Of a DNA stretch of 64,000 nt, positions 27,173-35,700 are shown one piece after another (the first letter of the stretch is position 1; each line of letters opens with the position of its first letter). Where the stretch lies: contig NZ_RWJI01000001.1 in the NCBI RefSeq assembly GCF_003933235.1, forward strand, positions 192,001-256,000, given 5' to 3'. The stretch is from Sphingorhabdus wooponensis. GTDB taxonomy: Bacteria; Pseudomonadota; Alphaproteobacteria; Sphingomonadales; Sphingomonadaceae. A program made the translations under genes and the position numbers. The notes beneath the pieces are model-generated. The model was not told where the DNA came from. It searched no databases and saw nothing but the letters and a program-made list of their open reading frames with translations.

Positions 27173-27232
27173 TTCAGTTTCCTTTGAATAAAAAAGGGGA
27201 GGCATTTTGCCTCCCCGTTTGTGCTGCATAAT

Positions 27233-28096
27233 TTACGCTGCAGCAGCAAAATCAGTGTCGTTCACCGCTGCATTTATGAGAGCGTCGAGTTCATCAGCTT
27301 CCGATGCTGGTTGCTCTTCGTCTGCCTTTTTTGTCCAAGTTTTATGCTCAGCATTGTAGATTGCGGTGAGCACTGCGTTTGTGACACCTTCAGTTTGCAC
27401 AACCGAGTTGATGATCAAAGTACCGTTGACATCTTGCGTTGCCACAAGAATGACGTGCTTACCGATTGCTCCACAGTCGAGCTTCGAGGAAATTGCCTCC
27501 TCATCAATTACTGCAAGGTTCACATGTGCAATCTGCCTTACCGCAGCGCCAACCTTGTCTACTTTTGGAGCGCCACCGTTCGTCTGCTTACGACGAACTT
27601 CCTCGACACCACCAGCATCACGTAGGAACTGAGGCAGATCCTGCACCTTGACCTTTTGAGCAAGTGCTACACGCAGCGCCGAACTGTATGAGCTTGCACG
27701 ACGACGGTCTGCGCCGAATACTACTTTGATTATATTTGTCATCGTGTGCGATTTTGTGTCGATGCCAAGATTGCGCTCAATGTTGTGACGCTCAATCGCA
27801 GCTTTGAGCTTTTCGTTCTGATCCTTGTCAGAAGCCATCAACGAGTAGAGGTGATAGCAACGCTGCAAAATGACATAAAGCTGCTCGTTTGCAGTGCGAT
27901 GCACTCCATTGAGCCAGATTTCTTGGTCTGCAACAAGGCTAACAATAGTGTTGTATGCGTTACTGATGACAGGGGCGACCCATTCAGCTTCGCCAGCGTC
28001 AACCGAGACAGTTGCGTTAGCTGGAACGGTTATGCTGGGCATTGCAGCGATTTCAGCGATGTTGAAGTTTACGGTTGTTTCAAGTGTAGTAGTCAT
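27233..28096 (-). CDS. Hypothetical element protein, 287 residues
   Basis: I do not recognise this family. The N-terminal half is predicted mixed alpha/beta, with a segment NEQLYVILQRCYHLYSLMASDKDQNEKLKAAIERH. The middle (residues 130-180) is basic and Gln/Arg-rich (GADRRRASSYSSALRVALAQKVK), which would suit DNA binding, and the C-terminus is acidic. It is first in the operon with the AAA ATPase, 60 bases upstream of it, and divergent from the 289-residue gene. Partnership with the ATPase is inferred. Confidence 0.7.
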   Translation of the reverse strand: MTTTLETTVNFNIAEIAAMPSITVPANATVSVDAGEAEWVAPVISNAYNTIVSLVADQEIWLNGVHRTANEQLYVILQRCYHLYSLMASDKDQNEKLKAAIERHNIERNLGIDTKSHTMTNIIKVVFGADRRRASSYSSALRVALAQKVKVQDLPQFLRDAGGVEEVRRKQTNGGAPKVDKVGAAVRQIAHVNLAVIDEEAISSKLDCGAIGKHVILVATQDVNGTLIINSVVQTEGVTNAVLTAIYNAEHKTWTKKADEEQPASEADELDALINAAVNDTDFAAAA

Positions 28097-28226
28097 GATT
28101 AAGGTCTTTCATATTTTCGGCTAGCACCATGCTGCCGATGACCTGCAAATAGGATTCGAGAGGGCAGCTGTAAAAACGCCACTCTGGAATTAGTTCTGTG
28201 CCAGAAGTGATGAGTGAGGCTTAGCG

Positions 28227-29096
28227 ATGTATGAAAAGATGCTGCATGGACGCAGGATTCTGTATTTCCGTTATGCGCCACCCGTCACCAATCTCGATGA
28301 CATCAGCGCCCGCGACACGCTGCCAAACGATGAAAACGATCCTGGCTACATGTGGAGCGTTTATTACTACTGGTGGGCATTTCTGCGTCTGAGCAAAGCC
28401 TATAAGGAATGCTGTGAAAATGACGGCACGGGCGATCTAGCCGATGTCTACACCTACTTCGGTGATGTGCGTGATGATGATTTCATGCGCTGGTGGACCA
28501 AAGGTGGTCATCCACAAGCCAGTAAGTATCGAATGCACACGGGACGCAGAATCTTTTCCCATGGCATTCGCTTTCCGATCAGGGAGATCAATGACCCCTT
28601 GCTCGAAAAAGAGCAAAATGCTGACCGCGTCGTGCTGAGCATTCCTGTAGATGGTGATCTGAGCCGCCTCACTGCTGAGTTCCAGCGGTTGATGCGCCCC
28701 GTTGTGGAAGAGCATATTCGCACACACGGGGAAAAGAAGGGTGAAGCTCTGTTCGAAGTAGTTTCTAAGAACCCTTCGCTGAAATCCCTGCACAAGATTC
28801 TGACAGCGCGGCAGACCGAGAAAGACAATCCTGAGCTTACGCGGCTTCAGTTAGCGGAAAAGCTAGGCATCACTGAAAGGGTCGTCGGCGATGTTGCAGC
28901 CTATAATGCGCTGACACGCTTGCTGAAGAAGGCTGAAGTACTGATCCGAAATGTTGAGCGTGGGCGTTTCCCCGACTTCACCGACTACAAAGATGGCGAA
29001 CTGCAAGAGCTTCCCCGTGCTTTACGCCGGAAACCAGCTAAACGCACGGAACGCATTGTCGTTATTGAGGACGGGGAAGAGCTTTCGCTATTCTAG
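28227..29096 (+). CDS. Hypothetical element protein with a possible helix-turn-helix, 289 residues
   Basis: Family not recognised. The N-terminal part is rich in aromatic residues (MWSVYYYWWAFLRLSKAY, about 45-62). Near residues 205-230 the segment ELTRLQLAEKLGITERVVGD looks like a helix-turn-helix, and the C-terminus is basic then acidic. The ATG has a GAGG ribosome site eight bases upstream. It is divergent from the 287-residue/ATPase operon with a 130-base promoter gap, and its stop is directly followed by a palindromic site at 29101. It could be a regulator or replication initiator. Confidence 0.72.
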   Translation: MYEKMLHGRRILYFRYAPPVTNLDDISARDTLPNDENDPGYMWSVYYYWWAFLRLSKAYKECCENDGTGDLADVYTYFGDVRDDDFMRWWTKGGHPQASKYRMHTGRRIFSHGIRFPIREINDPLLEKEQNADRVVLSIPVDGDLSRLTAEFQRLMRPVVEEHIRTHGEKKGEALFEVVSKNPSLKSLHKILTARQTEKDNPELTRLQLAEKLGITERVVGDVAAYNALTRLLKKAEVLIRNVERGRFPDFTDYKDGELQELPRALRRKPAKRTERIVVIEDGEELSLF

Positions 29097-29100
29097 GTGT

Positions 29101-29115
29101 GTCGGGTTACACGAC
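29101..29115. repeat. GTCGGGT-N-ACCCGAC palindrome, site 2
   Basis: GTCGGGTTACACGAC keeps the 7-1-7 layout with one arm mismatch. It lies in the 23-base gap between the convergent 289-residue gene and the small minus-strand gene. Confidence 0.65.
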
Positions 29116-29119
29116 CACA

Positions 29120-29422
29120 CTAACTCAGATCAAACTCCACGCTGTCAGCGTCAACCAATGAACGGCATTTGTTACTCATTTTTACAAGCTGCTGTGCCAA
29201 TGGCTGATAGCGTGGGAGCACTTCAAATTGTTCAGCAGCATTCTGCAATCTACTCGCACATATTGCGACTGCGCCGAGACTTGGTTCGGACTGCGATGAT
29301 CGCAATTTACGCATATAGCTATCGGAACAGCCAAGCCAATGCTCGGAAAATTCGCTCTCGCCAGAAACAATCTGCTTAGATTTAAGATACCCAAAAACTT
29401 CCAAAATAGTGTCTTTTTTCAT
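29120..29422 (-). CDS. Small DUF6626-like protein, 100 residues
   Basis: The product has an N-terminal helix (KKDTILEVFGYLKSKQIV) and then a helix-turn-helix-like block FSEHWLGCSDSYMRKLRSSQSEPSLGAV. This recalls small alphaproteobacterial proteins of the DUF6626 type; I assign it from memory of that pattern only. The ATG at 29422 was preferred over an upstream GTG because GTGAGGAAA forms its ribosome site. A regulatory role is plausible. Confidence 0.65.
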   Translation of the reverse strand: MKKDTILEVFGYLKSKQIVSGESEFSEHWLGCSDSYMRKLRSSQSEPSLGAVAICASRLQNAAEQFEVLPRYQPLAQQLVKMSNKCRSLVDADSVEFDLS

Positions 29423-29639
29423 AGTTTTCCTCACTCCGTGATAAATACACTGTCAAAGGTAGAGTGAGAGTTTCTCAATCTATTTATCAAAAGTGAGGTT
29501 AAGGCTGGCGCGCCGATTGTAATGCGCTGCAAATCCGTTCTTGGCATGGCTCTAGGGCATTGTGACGGTAAGCAATTCGTGGAACTCACTACACGGCTTC
29601 ATTGCACTACCCATCGCTTTGCGCTGGATGCCTGAAACG

Positions 29640-29838
29640 ACGACCCTTTGAGTCTGTAGCGTTTGCAATGTCGAAATGGTTGGAAGTCTTGGAAAATAAA
29701 TTAGACCCCCATAGGCTCAAAGTGAGTGGGAAAGACACTTTACCCCACAAGATCAATGCCAATAGCCGCGATATGAGCTGGCATGATCTGCGTAAGACGG
29801 CGTGTAATAGGAGATCGCAAAACCTGCCTCTCTCGTGA
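29640..29838 (+). pseudogene. Remnant of a second tyrosine integrase
   Basis: One frame reads SGKDTLPHKINANSRDMSWHDLRKTACNRRSQNL, which contains the HxLR box (WHDLRKT) typical of phage-type integrases. No preceding arm domain, no following GH/Tyr motif and no ribosome site are present. It is not close to either intact recombinase of the element. It probably records an earlier integration or deletion here. Confidence 0.5.
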
Positions 29839-30223
29839 TTGTATCACGAGTTTCGTCTATATCGTTTAAGCATACCTCAGCGAATGTATAATTCATCATT
29901 GCCCCGAAAGGGGCAGTGGTATGGCTCCCTAACGAATGCCTTACCCCGAGTATGTTTACCGAAAACAATTTCAAAGAATTCTAACCGTAAGAATTTCGCT
30001 TCTGCGTAATGTGAGCAGAGCAAAGCGATGCGAACATAGCAGCAAGCGAATGTGGGACAGCGAAGCTGGAACGCATGATTATGCTGATCAATGACGATCC
30101 AAGTCTTCATTCCCTCTCATTAACAAATCTATCATTCCTAATGAAAATCGCTGAGGTCATTGGAAACCAACAAAATCAGTTTGGAGATTTCTGATAGGAT
30201 CAAATGTCTGATTAATTTATATT
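29839..30223. other. Non-coding stretch upstream of the small recombinase
   Basis: No credible gene is seen. The sequence holds a short GCCCC/GGGGC hairpin near 29895 and AT-rich DNA. It may contain the promoter of the recombinase at 30259. Confidence 0.4.
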
Positions 30224-30250
30224 TCTCTCATACGGAAAGTTAATGAGAGA
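30224..30250. repeat. Inverted repeat in front of the small recombinase
   Basis: TCTCTCAT (30224-30231) and ATGAGAGA (30243-30250) are perfect 8-bp arms with an 11-base spacer, ending eight bases before the ATG. An operator or translational hairpin is possible; the second arm overlaps the ribosome site region. Confidence 0.55.
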
Positions 30251-30258
30251 TAGGCAAA

Positions 30259-30825
30259 ATGGCAAAAGCAAAGGTTCTTACTAAAGACGAAATCAAACGA
30301 GTGATGCGTATCGCTGACACAGGGAACAACGGTCTGCGTGACCGTGTTGCACTGTCGCTCAGCATCTTGGCTGGTATGCGCATCGGAGAAATCGCGGCAC
30401 TTACGATTGGCGACGTTCGCGGGATTGATGATAAGTCTGTAGAGGTAATCAATCTCAGCAAGCATCAAACGAAGGGCAATCGCTCACGGCGTGTCTTTAT
30501 TTCAGACGAGCTTCGCAAAATCCTAAATCAATATCTCGCAAAGATCAGCCAGCTTGATGAGAGCAAAGCGTTCATTCGCTCATCGCGGACTGGCAACCAT
30601 TTTAGTAACATCAGTCTCAGCTTACGCTTCAAAGCTATCTATGCAGCTGCTGGTATCAAAACGAGCAGCCATTCTGGAAGAAGGACATTTGCTATCAGAT
30701 TGAACGCAGCTGGCATTGGGATGGCTACAATTCAGCAAGCTATGGGTCACGCGAACATCGCTACGACTGCTGGATATTGCTGGGTCAGTGATGAACAATT
30801 GGCGAACGCGGTCAACGTAATCTGA
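30259..30825 (+). CDS. Catalytic-domain-only tyrosine recombinase, 188 residues
   Basis: The protein consists almost only of the catalytic domain. It has all expected residues: R41 (GMRIGEI), K72 (TKG), H138-x-x-R141 (HSGRR), H164 (MGHANI) and Y173 (AGYCW). There is no N-terminal core-binding domain, so it resembles small integrase-like or FimB-type invertases in size. It is convergent with the FG-GAP lipoprotein gene, 20 bases apart. A decayed copy of its 3' end (32435-32548) sits in the same place beside the next lipoprotein gene. This suggests that the recombinase and lipoprotein moved or duplicated as a unit. Confidence 0.88.
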   Translation: MAKAKVLTKDEIKRVMRIADTGNNGLRDRVALSLSILAGMRIGEIAALTIGDVRGIDDKSVEVINLSKHQTKGNRSRRVFISDELRKILNQYLAKISQLDESKAFIRSSRTGNHFSNISLSLRFKAIYAAAGIKTSSHSGRRTFAIRLNAAGIGMATIQQAMGHANIATTAGYCWVSDEQLANAVNVI

Positions 30826-30845
30826 GGTGTCCTCAAGTTAGAAAG

Positions 30846-32327
30846 TCATTTTGTCGATAAAAGAGCTGAAACACCAAACGTTGACTGCCCGTTCGCTGAA
30901 ACTAATAAAAAGTCGACAATCCCGTCGTTATTAATTTCAGTCGGGAATATGTAGTCATACGAATTTGGCTTAAACTCAGAGTTCCATGATATGGATGATG
31001 GTTGTATCGAAACTTGTGATGCCGTCCTTCCGTCTATGATTATACCGCCTCTGATACCGAAGGTATCAATTCGGCTCTTTTTTATTAACCTTGTCTGAAA
31101 GAATATACCCTTTCTTCCGCTGGTATCCATCTCCGTGATAATGAACTGGTTTGAGACCCAGTCCGAAAATTCCGCAGTGTCCACGTTTGGAAGAGAATAC
31201 TTAGAGGATATACCTAAATCATTGTTAACTAATTCGAAGCTTGAGTCAGACTTCTGAGCGAAATAAAGAATCCGCTGAAACTTAACGCCTGAAATAGATT
31301 CAGCGAGTGCTATAAAATCTTGACGACCATCATTGTTGAAGTCGAACACTTTGATTGCGTTATACCCCTCGCTGTCATTCATGTCGATCGTTGTGGGTGT
31401 GCCGCGAACTGATAGGCAATCGGTTTTTATAGGTTTCCCGTCTCTGTCTAGATAGACGACCGATCCTTGATCAGCGCGGGAAAAGCCAGCAGTTACGAGA
31501 TATGGCATTGAGATCGCCGCAAACGAGCCATTAGCTAGCTTTATTAGCGCTGAACTGCCTGAGTTTTTCACGATATCACCGGGAGATGCACACAGATTAG
31601 CAGTTAGATTTATAGATCCGTGCCCATTAGCGTTTGAAGCGAACAAAATTAAACGCTTGTCAAGCGAGAGCAGGTTAGAAACGGCGAAATCTAATTTGCC
31701 GTCATTGTTGATATCCAATGGATTATTACTCGAGTGCCAAAACTGTTTTCCAAGCTCTTTCGCAAACTCAGTTACAGACCACACGCCATTAACTTTATCC
31801 ATTCTCCATAGATATGATAAATCTAGGTTATCAAAGTTCCCAAGCTCACTTTCTCGTCCTGAATCACTCATGACAAGACTATTTGAACCGTAACCAAAGT
31901 TACCTTCAATTATATCATTAACAAATCCTGCAATATATTTCGGAATAATTGGATTTTTGTCTACAAATATTCGATTTTGCGAATCGAAAGACAGTGTCAA
32001 AAAATCTTGATCATTGGGTGATCTTGTTTTTGTGTTAAATTCTCCACCAGATGGAAACATAAACGATTTTTTGGGATAACCGTAGAGGTCAAATGCCCCG
32101 TACCCTGCGCGAGTACGATAATTGCCTATTGTCTCTCTCGGCACCGTGACAGAATTAACGGTCTCCACCCATCTCAATGTCGATGAAAGAGACGGAGCAG
32201 GCGGCGCAACTGGTGCTGTCGTTGTTGGTATTTGAACTGGAGCTGGGCTGGCGCTATCGCCACCGCCGCCACAACCTGTCAGAGCTAGCGTTATCGCAAT
32301 AACTGATAACCAACCTTGCTTGTTCAT
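30846..32327 (-). CDS. FG-GAP/VCBS-like lipoprotein with the shared leader
   Basis: The 493-residue product has a lipoprotein signal (LALTGC, Cys19), a Gly/Ser/Pro linker to residue 45 and then a beta-propeller-like body. It carries calcium-binding-type loops DINNDGKLDFAV (about 205), FDFNNDGRQDFIA (about 340) and EINNDGIVDFLLV (about 470), typical of FG-GAP/VCBS repeats. It should be anchored in the outer membrane and may bind ligands or surfaces. Residues 1-45 and the upstream region are identical or nearly so to the neighbouring lipoprotein at 32561-34042, while the bodies are unrelated. Confidence 0.85.
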   Translation of the reverse strand: MNKQGWLSVIAITLALTGCGGGGDSASPAPVQIPTTTAPVAPPAPSLSSTLRWVETVNSVTVPRETIGNYRTRAGYGAFDLYGYPKKSFMFPSGGEFNTKTRSPNDQDFLTLSFDSQNRIFVDKNPIIPKYIAGFVNDIIEGNFGYGSNSLVMSDSGRESELGNFDNLDLSYLWRMDKVNGVWSVTEFAKELGKQFWHSSNNPLDINNDGKLDFAVSNLLSLDKRLILFASNANGHGSINLTANLCASPGDIVKNSGSSALIKLANGSFAAISMPYLVTAGFSRADQGSVVYLDRDGKPIKTDCLSVRGTPTTIDMNDSEGYNAIKVFDFNNDGRQDFIALAESISGVKFQRILYFAQKSDSSFELVNNDLGISSKYSLPNVDTAEFSDWVSNQFIITEMDTSGRKGIFFQTRLIKKSRIDTFGIRGGIIIDGRTASQVSIQPSSISWNSEFKPNSYDYIFPTEINNDGIVDFLLVSANGQSTFGVSALLSTK

Positions 32328-32400
32328 GCCTAGCTTCCAATAATTTCGTTATTGAAAGTTTGTTACATCTGGACAGGTTGGATGCAATAAATAACGCTGA
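32194..32400 (-). repeat. Constant leader module, copy A (207 bp)
   Basis: This block includes the 5' UTR and codons 1-45 of the FG-GAP lipoprotein. It aligns without gaps to 33909-34115 with only four mismatches, all upstream of the ATG; the coding part is identical at every base. Homology ends abruptly at both edges. It contains a hairpin CAATAA-CGAAA-TTATTG just before the start codon. Confidence 0.9.
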
Positions 32401-32434
32401 CTATCGGGTTTTATCGAGGTGATTTCAAACCTAC

Positions 32435-32548
32435 ATGAACGCTGGGGGCACCGGAATGCAAATGATTCAGCAAGCTAGCATCGCAATGACAGCAGACTGC
32501 TGCTGGGTCAGTTATGAGCAATTGGCGAATGCCGTTAATGTGGTCTGA
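32435..32548 (+). pseudogene. Decayed 3' fragment of the small recombinase gene
   Basis: The last 115 bases of the recombinase at 30259-30825 recur here in degenerate form (shared blocks ATTCAGCAAGCTA, TGCTGGGTCAG and CAATTGGCGAA). A deletion of about nine bases removes the GH motif, and the codon of the catalytic Tyr is changed. The fragment ends with the same TGA and lies 12 bases from the convergent lipoprotein gene, mirroring the intact pair. Confidence 0.85.
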
Positions 32549-32560
32549 GAGTAACCTTTC

Positions 32561-34042
32561 TCACCAGCCCTTAAACCAATAACTCAACACAGATTCAGCA
32601 GGCTTATTTCTGATGCTGGCAGAGAAATCATAGCAAGTATCATTGACCACGTCTTTTTTTCTAGGGTTATCTATGTAGTGATATCCCCAGCTAAATATTC
32701 CTTTTACAATACCTGAGCCGTCCGAGCTCTGTTCATTGACGATTTCAGCAGCCGATTGATAAATGTCTGCCTGTGTTTGATAGTTCCGCGTTTCTGATTT
32801 GAAATATGAACATGGGTACGCAGACTCAATGTATTCATTTGTGACGAGTCCAGAATGGACAGAAGGCGTACCAATCATCAAAAATATCGGAACTTTCGCG
32901 GAAGATATCGAGGCAATCTGATTTTTTATATTTTTTGTAATTCGTGTTCTTGGCTGAGCGTCCAATAATGTTTCGCCGTTCTCGGCAAAAATTGGGCTGT
33001 AAAGGCTGAGCCCTACCTCATCAAAAAGCTTGATGAACGCAGTGCGTTTATTGACATCCGAAATGTTAAGAAAGCCGTTAGTGCCAGCGCCTGTTCCAGA
33101 AAAATATGATATTTTCCCACTGAAACCAGCGTCTCTGACGGCTTTGATAAGTGCAGCCCACCTAGAATTTCCTCTAGTTACCATGTAGTCTAGATTGAAA
33201 CCGAGTACAAATTTCGTCGCACCAGCTCTCTGCGCAAGCGCGGCTCTTTCTGCCAGAATTGACTTATAGGCATTAAACCAAGCATCCCAAAATGGATCGT
33301 CATCAGAGAGCTTACTAATCGCGGCACCAAATTTAGGCACAGTCCAAGTGTCATTCCCCAGAGTATCTCCGGGATAGATCCCCATCATAACTGTAAAATC
33401 CATGCCACGTGATCTGGCTAAATTGCCCATATCTAAAATCACTTGGTCGGGCGGAAAATATTTGCCGACAAGTACAACGGACTTTGCGTCTACATCCATC
33501 GTTTTGATGATAGCGGAATCAGCATAAACAACATTGTTCCCGCCGATATTTTTTATTCTGTCAAAGGTGGTGGGGAAATATCCTCCGTTGTAATAATCCA
33601 TAAGCCAACCGCCAGCATCATGCGGAATGATTGCCTTTGTAAAATTCGGCTGTTTGTTAATTGTATCGGCTTTGTATAATCCGATTTGTATCGGCGTACT
33701 GTCTTGCGCTGTGTAAGGATACCAAGATGGTTGATACCCCACTTTAGTCACGGAAAGCTGAGAATATTCGCCAGCAGATTTCGGTGTTTCAACGCTAACA
33801 GTTTCTTGAGTTAGGCTGGCAATAGCTGAGGTCACCGATGCTGGATACGCGACGGTTAGCGACCGCTCATATGTTTGGATATTTACAAATGTGGTTTGAG
33901 GCGCCGCTGGAGCAGGCGGCGCAACTGGTGCTGTCGTTGTTGGTATTTGAACTGGAGCTGGGCTGGCGCTATCGCCACCGCCGCCACAACCTGTCAGAGC
34001 TAGCGTTATCGCAATAACTGATAACCAACCTTGCTTGTTCAT
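32561..34042 (-). CDS. TIM-barrel glycosidase-like lipoprotein with the shared leader
   Basis: The 493-residue product shares its first 45 residues, including the lipobox Cys19, exactly with the FG-GAP lipoprotein. The body is a TIM-barrel-like enzyme domain (FDRIKNIGGNNVVYADS, GMDFTVMMGIYP, AGATKFVLGFNLDYMV, GKISYFSGTGAG), reminiscent of GH113-type or related glycoside hydrolases. The expected catalytic Glu positions are not obvious. The C-terminus RNKPAESVLSYWF resembles that of the lipoprotein at 34243-35700, so those two bodies are distant homologues. Activity and substrate are unknown. Confidence 0.82.
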   Translation of the reverse strand: MNKQGWLSVIAITLALTGCGGGGDSASPAPVQIPTTTAPVAPPAPAAPQTTFVNIQTYERSLTVAYPASVTSAIASLTQETVSVETPKSAGEYSQLSVTKVGYQPSWYPYTAQDSTPIQIGLYKADTINKQPNFTKAIIPHDAGGWLMDYYNGGYFPTTFDRIKNIGGNNVVYADSAIIKTMDVDAKSVVLVGKYFPPDQVILDMGNLARSRGMDFTVMMGIYPGDTLGNDTWTVPKFGAAISKLSDDDPFWDAWFNAYKSILAERAALAQRAGATKFVLGFNLDYMVTRGNSRWAALIKAVRDAGFSGKISYFSGTGAGTNGFLNISDVNKRTAFIKLFDEVGLSLYSPIFAENGETLLDAQPRTRITKNIKNQIASISSAKVPIFLMIGTPSVHSGLVTNEYIESAYPCSYFKSETRNYQTQADIYQSAAEIVNEQSSDGSGIVKGIFSWGYHYIDNPRKKDVVNDTCYDFSASIRNKPAESVLSYWFKGW

Positions 34043-34115
34043 GCCTAGCTTCCAATAATTTCGTTATTGAAAGCTTGTTACATTTGGAGAGGTTGGATGC
34101 AATCAATAACGCTGA
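33909..34115 (-). repeat. Constant leader module, copy B (207 bp)
   Basis: This is the partner of 32194-32400 and covers the 5' UTR plus codons 1-45 of the TIM-barrel lipoprotein. There are four UTR mismatches, none in coding sequence, and flanking homology is lost at both ends. The same pre-start hairpin is present. Confidence 0.9.
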
Positions 34116-34225
34116 CAACGCCAAAGGGAGCTTTGTCCACTCATCAAACTCTTTATCTTCGTCCCAACGATTGACTGCATAGTAGTGAATTATCTCACTC
34201 TTCTCAGGTGTGAGAGGAGGTTTTT
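34116..34225 (-). pseudogene. 3' fragment of a small element gene
   Basis: One frame reads LTPEKSEIIHYYAVNRWDED and continues to a DEWTK end, directly after leader module B. It matches the C-terminal region of the small gene at 39383-39606 (LTPEKGEM, then HYYAPVDEHE after a frame correction). No start is present. It is another gene 3' end lying beside a lipoprotein unit. Confidence 0.5.
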
Positions 34226-34242
34226 GGACAGTGATAACTGGG

Positions 34243-35700
34243 TTATTTTCGAAACCACTCACGTAAAACACCCTCAGCGGGCTTGTTTCTAACGGTGAAG
34301 CCAATGTTCGGGTATGCAAAGCGCGGATAGAGGTTGTCCGTAACAAAATAGTCGTTGGCAAAAACCACTAAATTATTCGTGTTTAAGCCTTTAACATAAT
34401 CAAGCTGAGCTTGAATTACGATTGCCTGAAGCGCGAAATCCACCTCCGTTTGCTTCTGGATGCATTGTGAATTGGACAATTCAAGAGCGTTAATTGCAGC
34501 CGTGCAGCCGGTTTCCTCAAGGTAGCCAGGTTCCGAGAGCGCATTGCGTCGCGATTGTATGCCAACGGATAGAAACAACGGTTTGCCGAACTTAAGCAGA
34601 CCAGTGATGTTGCTGTTCAAGGTCGCTTTGTATGATTGCGGTGTAAGCACGTCGCTCTCTGCTAAGGTCCATGTTTTATTGGACCACATGCCAGTTTCTA
34701 TAAAATCGATCTGCCCCAGATATTCGCTGCCAAAATCAAACCAATCATTATCGGTTATGAATGTCTTCCCTTTGTAAACGCTTTTTACATCCTTCGCGAT
34801 CTTGAGATAGCTGTTATAAAACAGAGCTTTTTCGGCGCTTGTTTTTGCCTGTAAGGTATTGAATACACAGAAATTGCAGCCCATGTCCCAAACATCTATA
34901 CCGATGGAATTATAAAAAGCAGCTCGTTCCCGCATGAATGAGCCAAACGCGCTGAACCATTTTTCATAATTTTGAAGGTTGTTTTCAGGTGTCGGCTTAA
35001 AATACCCTTGCCTGTCTCCAAAAACCTGAATCTGGTTCCATAAGACAACTTTAAGACCGGCCCTGTGAGCTGACTGAACAAAGGACCTGAGGTTATCGTC
35101 TGAGATAGGACCGAAACTGTCGTCCGCGTCAATGATCGAATAGGATCCATTTTGGTTTTCCGTAATCCAATTCCATTGGGTGATTTTCACATAACCAGCA
35201 TCTAATCTAGCAATCCTTTGAGCCGTTTTCTCCAGCTCCTTTTTCAGAGCTCCTGCGCCGTTGTTACAACCATTAGGAGCATCTGCTGATCCTTTCAGAA
35301 CAAATGCAGGGTTGTCGTCCAGCATTATGTCTTTGATGGTGACGCCACGACCGATTGCCTGATTTAAGGGGGCGCCAGTCGCTTGAGGCAGCGATCGTCC
35401 TCTTAGCCATGATTGTGGATATGTGACTACGTCCAAATCAAGCTTACAAGGATCGGTTGCGAAGTCTTTTGGATCAGTCGTGGGGACTGTAAAGCCATTC
35501 GGATAAGGAACAGACGTAACGGTGCTAACAGAGTAGAGCGGCGTCGTGGGAAGCGCAGGCGATACTGGGCTAGGAGCAGGTGAAGGGCTTAGAGTTGGTA
35601 TCTGCACGACATTGGTATCGGAGGACGAAGAACCGCCTCCGCATCCAGCAAGTGCTAACAGCGTAGACGCCAGTACGATCTTCCAACCTTGCTTCTTCAT
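34243..35700 (-). CDS. TIM-barrel glycosidase-like lipoprotein, third array member
   Basis: The 485-residue product has a lipoprotein signal (LALAGC) and a Ser/Pro linker similar in style to the other two but diverged (MKKQGWKIVLAS against MNKQGWLSVIAI). The body has TIM-barrel-like blocks: ARLDAGYVKITQWNWITENQ, RAGLKVVLWNQIQVFGD, SIGIDVWDMGCNF, GQIDFIETGMW and GKPLFLSVGIQSRRNA. This suggests a polysaccharide-active enzyme. The C-terminus RNKPAEGVLREWF is shared with the second lipoprotein. Its leader keeps a hairpin in the same place with compensating base changes. Confidence 0.82.
   Translation of the reverse strand: MKKQGWKIVLASTLLALAGCGGGSSSSDTNVVQIPTLSPSPAPSPVSPALPTTPLYSVSTVTSVPYPNGFTVPTTDPKDFATDPCKLDLDVVTYPQSWLRGRSLPQATGAPLNQAIGRGVTIKDIMLDDNPAFVLKGSADAPNGCNNGAGALKKELEKTAQRIARLDAGYVKITQWNWITENQNGSYSIIDADDSFGPISDDNLRSFVQSAHRAGLKVVLWNQIQVFGDRQGYFKPTPENNLQNYEKWFSAFGSFMRERAAFYNSIGIDVWDMGCNFCVFNTLQAKTSAEKALFYNSYLKIAKDVKSVYKGKTFITDNDWFDFGSEYLGQIDFIETGMWSNKTWTLAESDVLTPQSYKATLNSNITGLLKFGKPLFLSVGIQSRRNALSEPGYLEETGCTAAINALELSNSQCIQKQTEVDFALQAIVIQAQLDYVKGLNTNNLVVFANDYFVTDNLYPRFAYPNIGFTVRNKPAEGVLREWFRK

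Noticed and set aside
33969-34361. 130-residue minus-strand frame bridging two lipoprotein genes
   Set aside because: It runs in another frame across the leader module and the end of the third lipoprotein; only the internal 34116-34225 part has coding similarity and was kept as a fragment.
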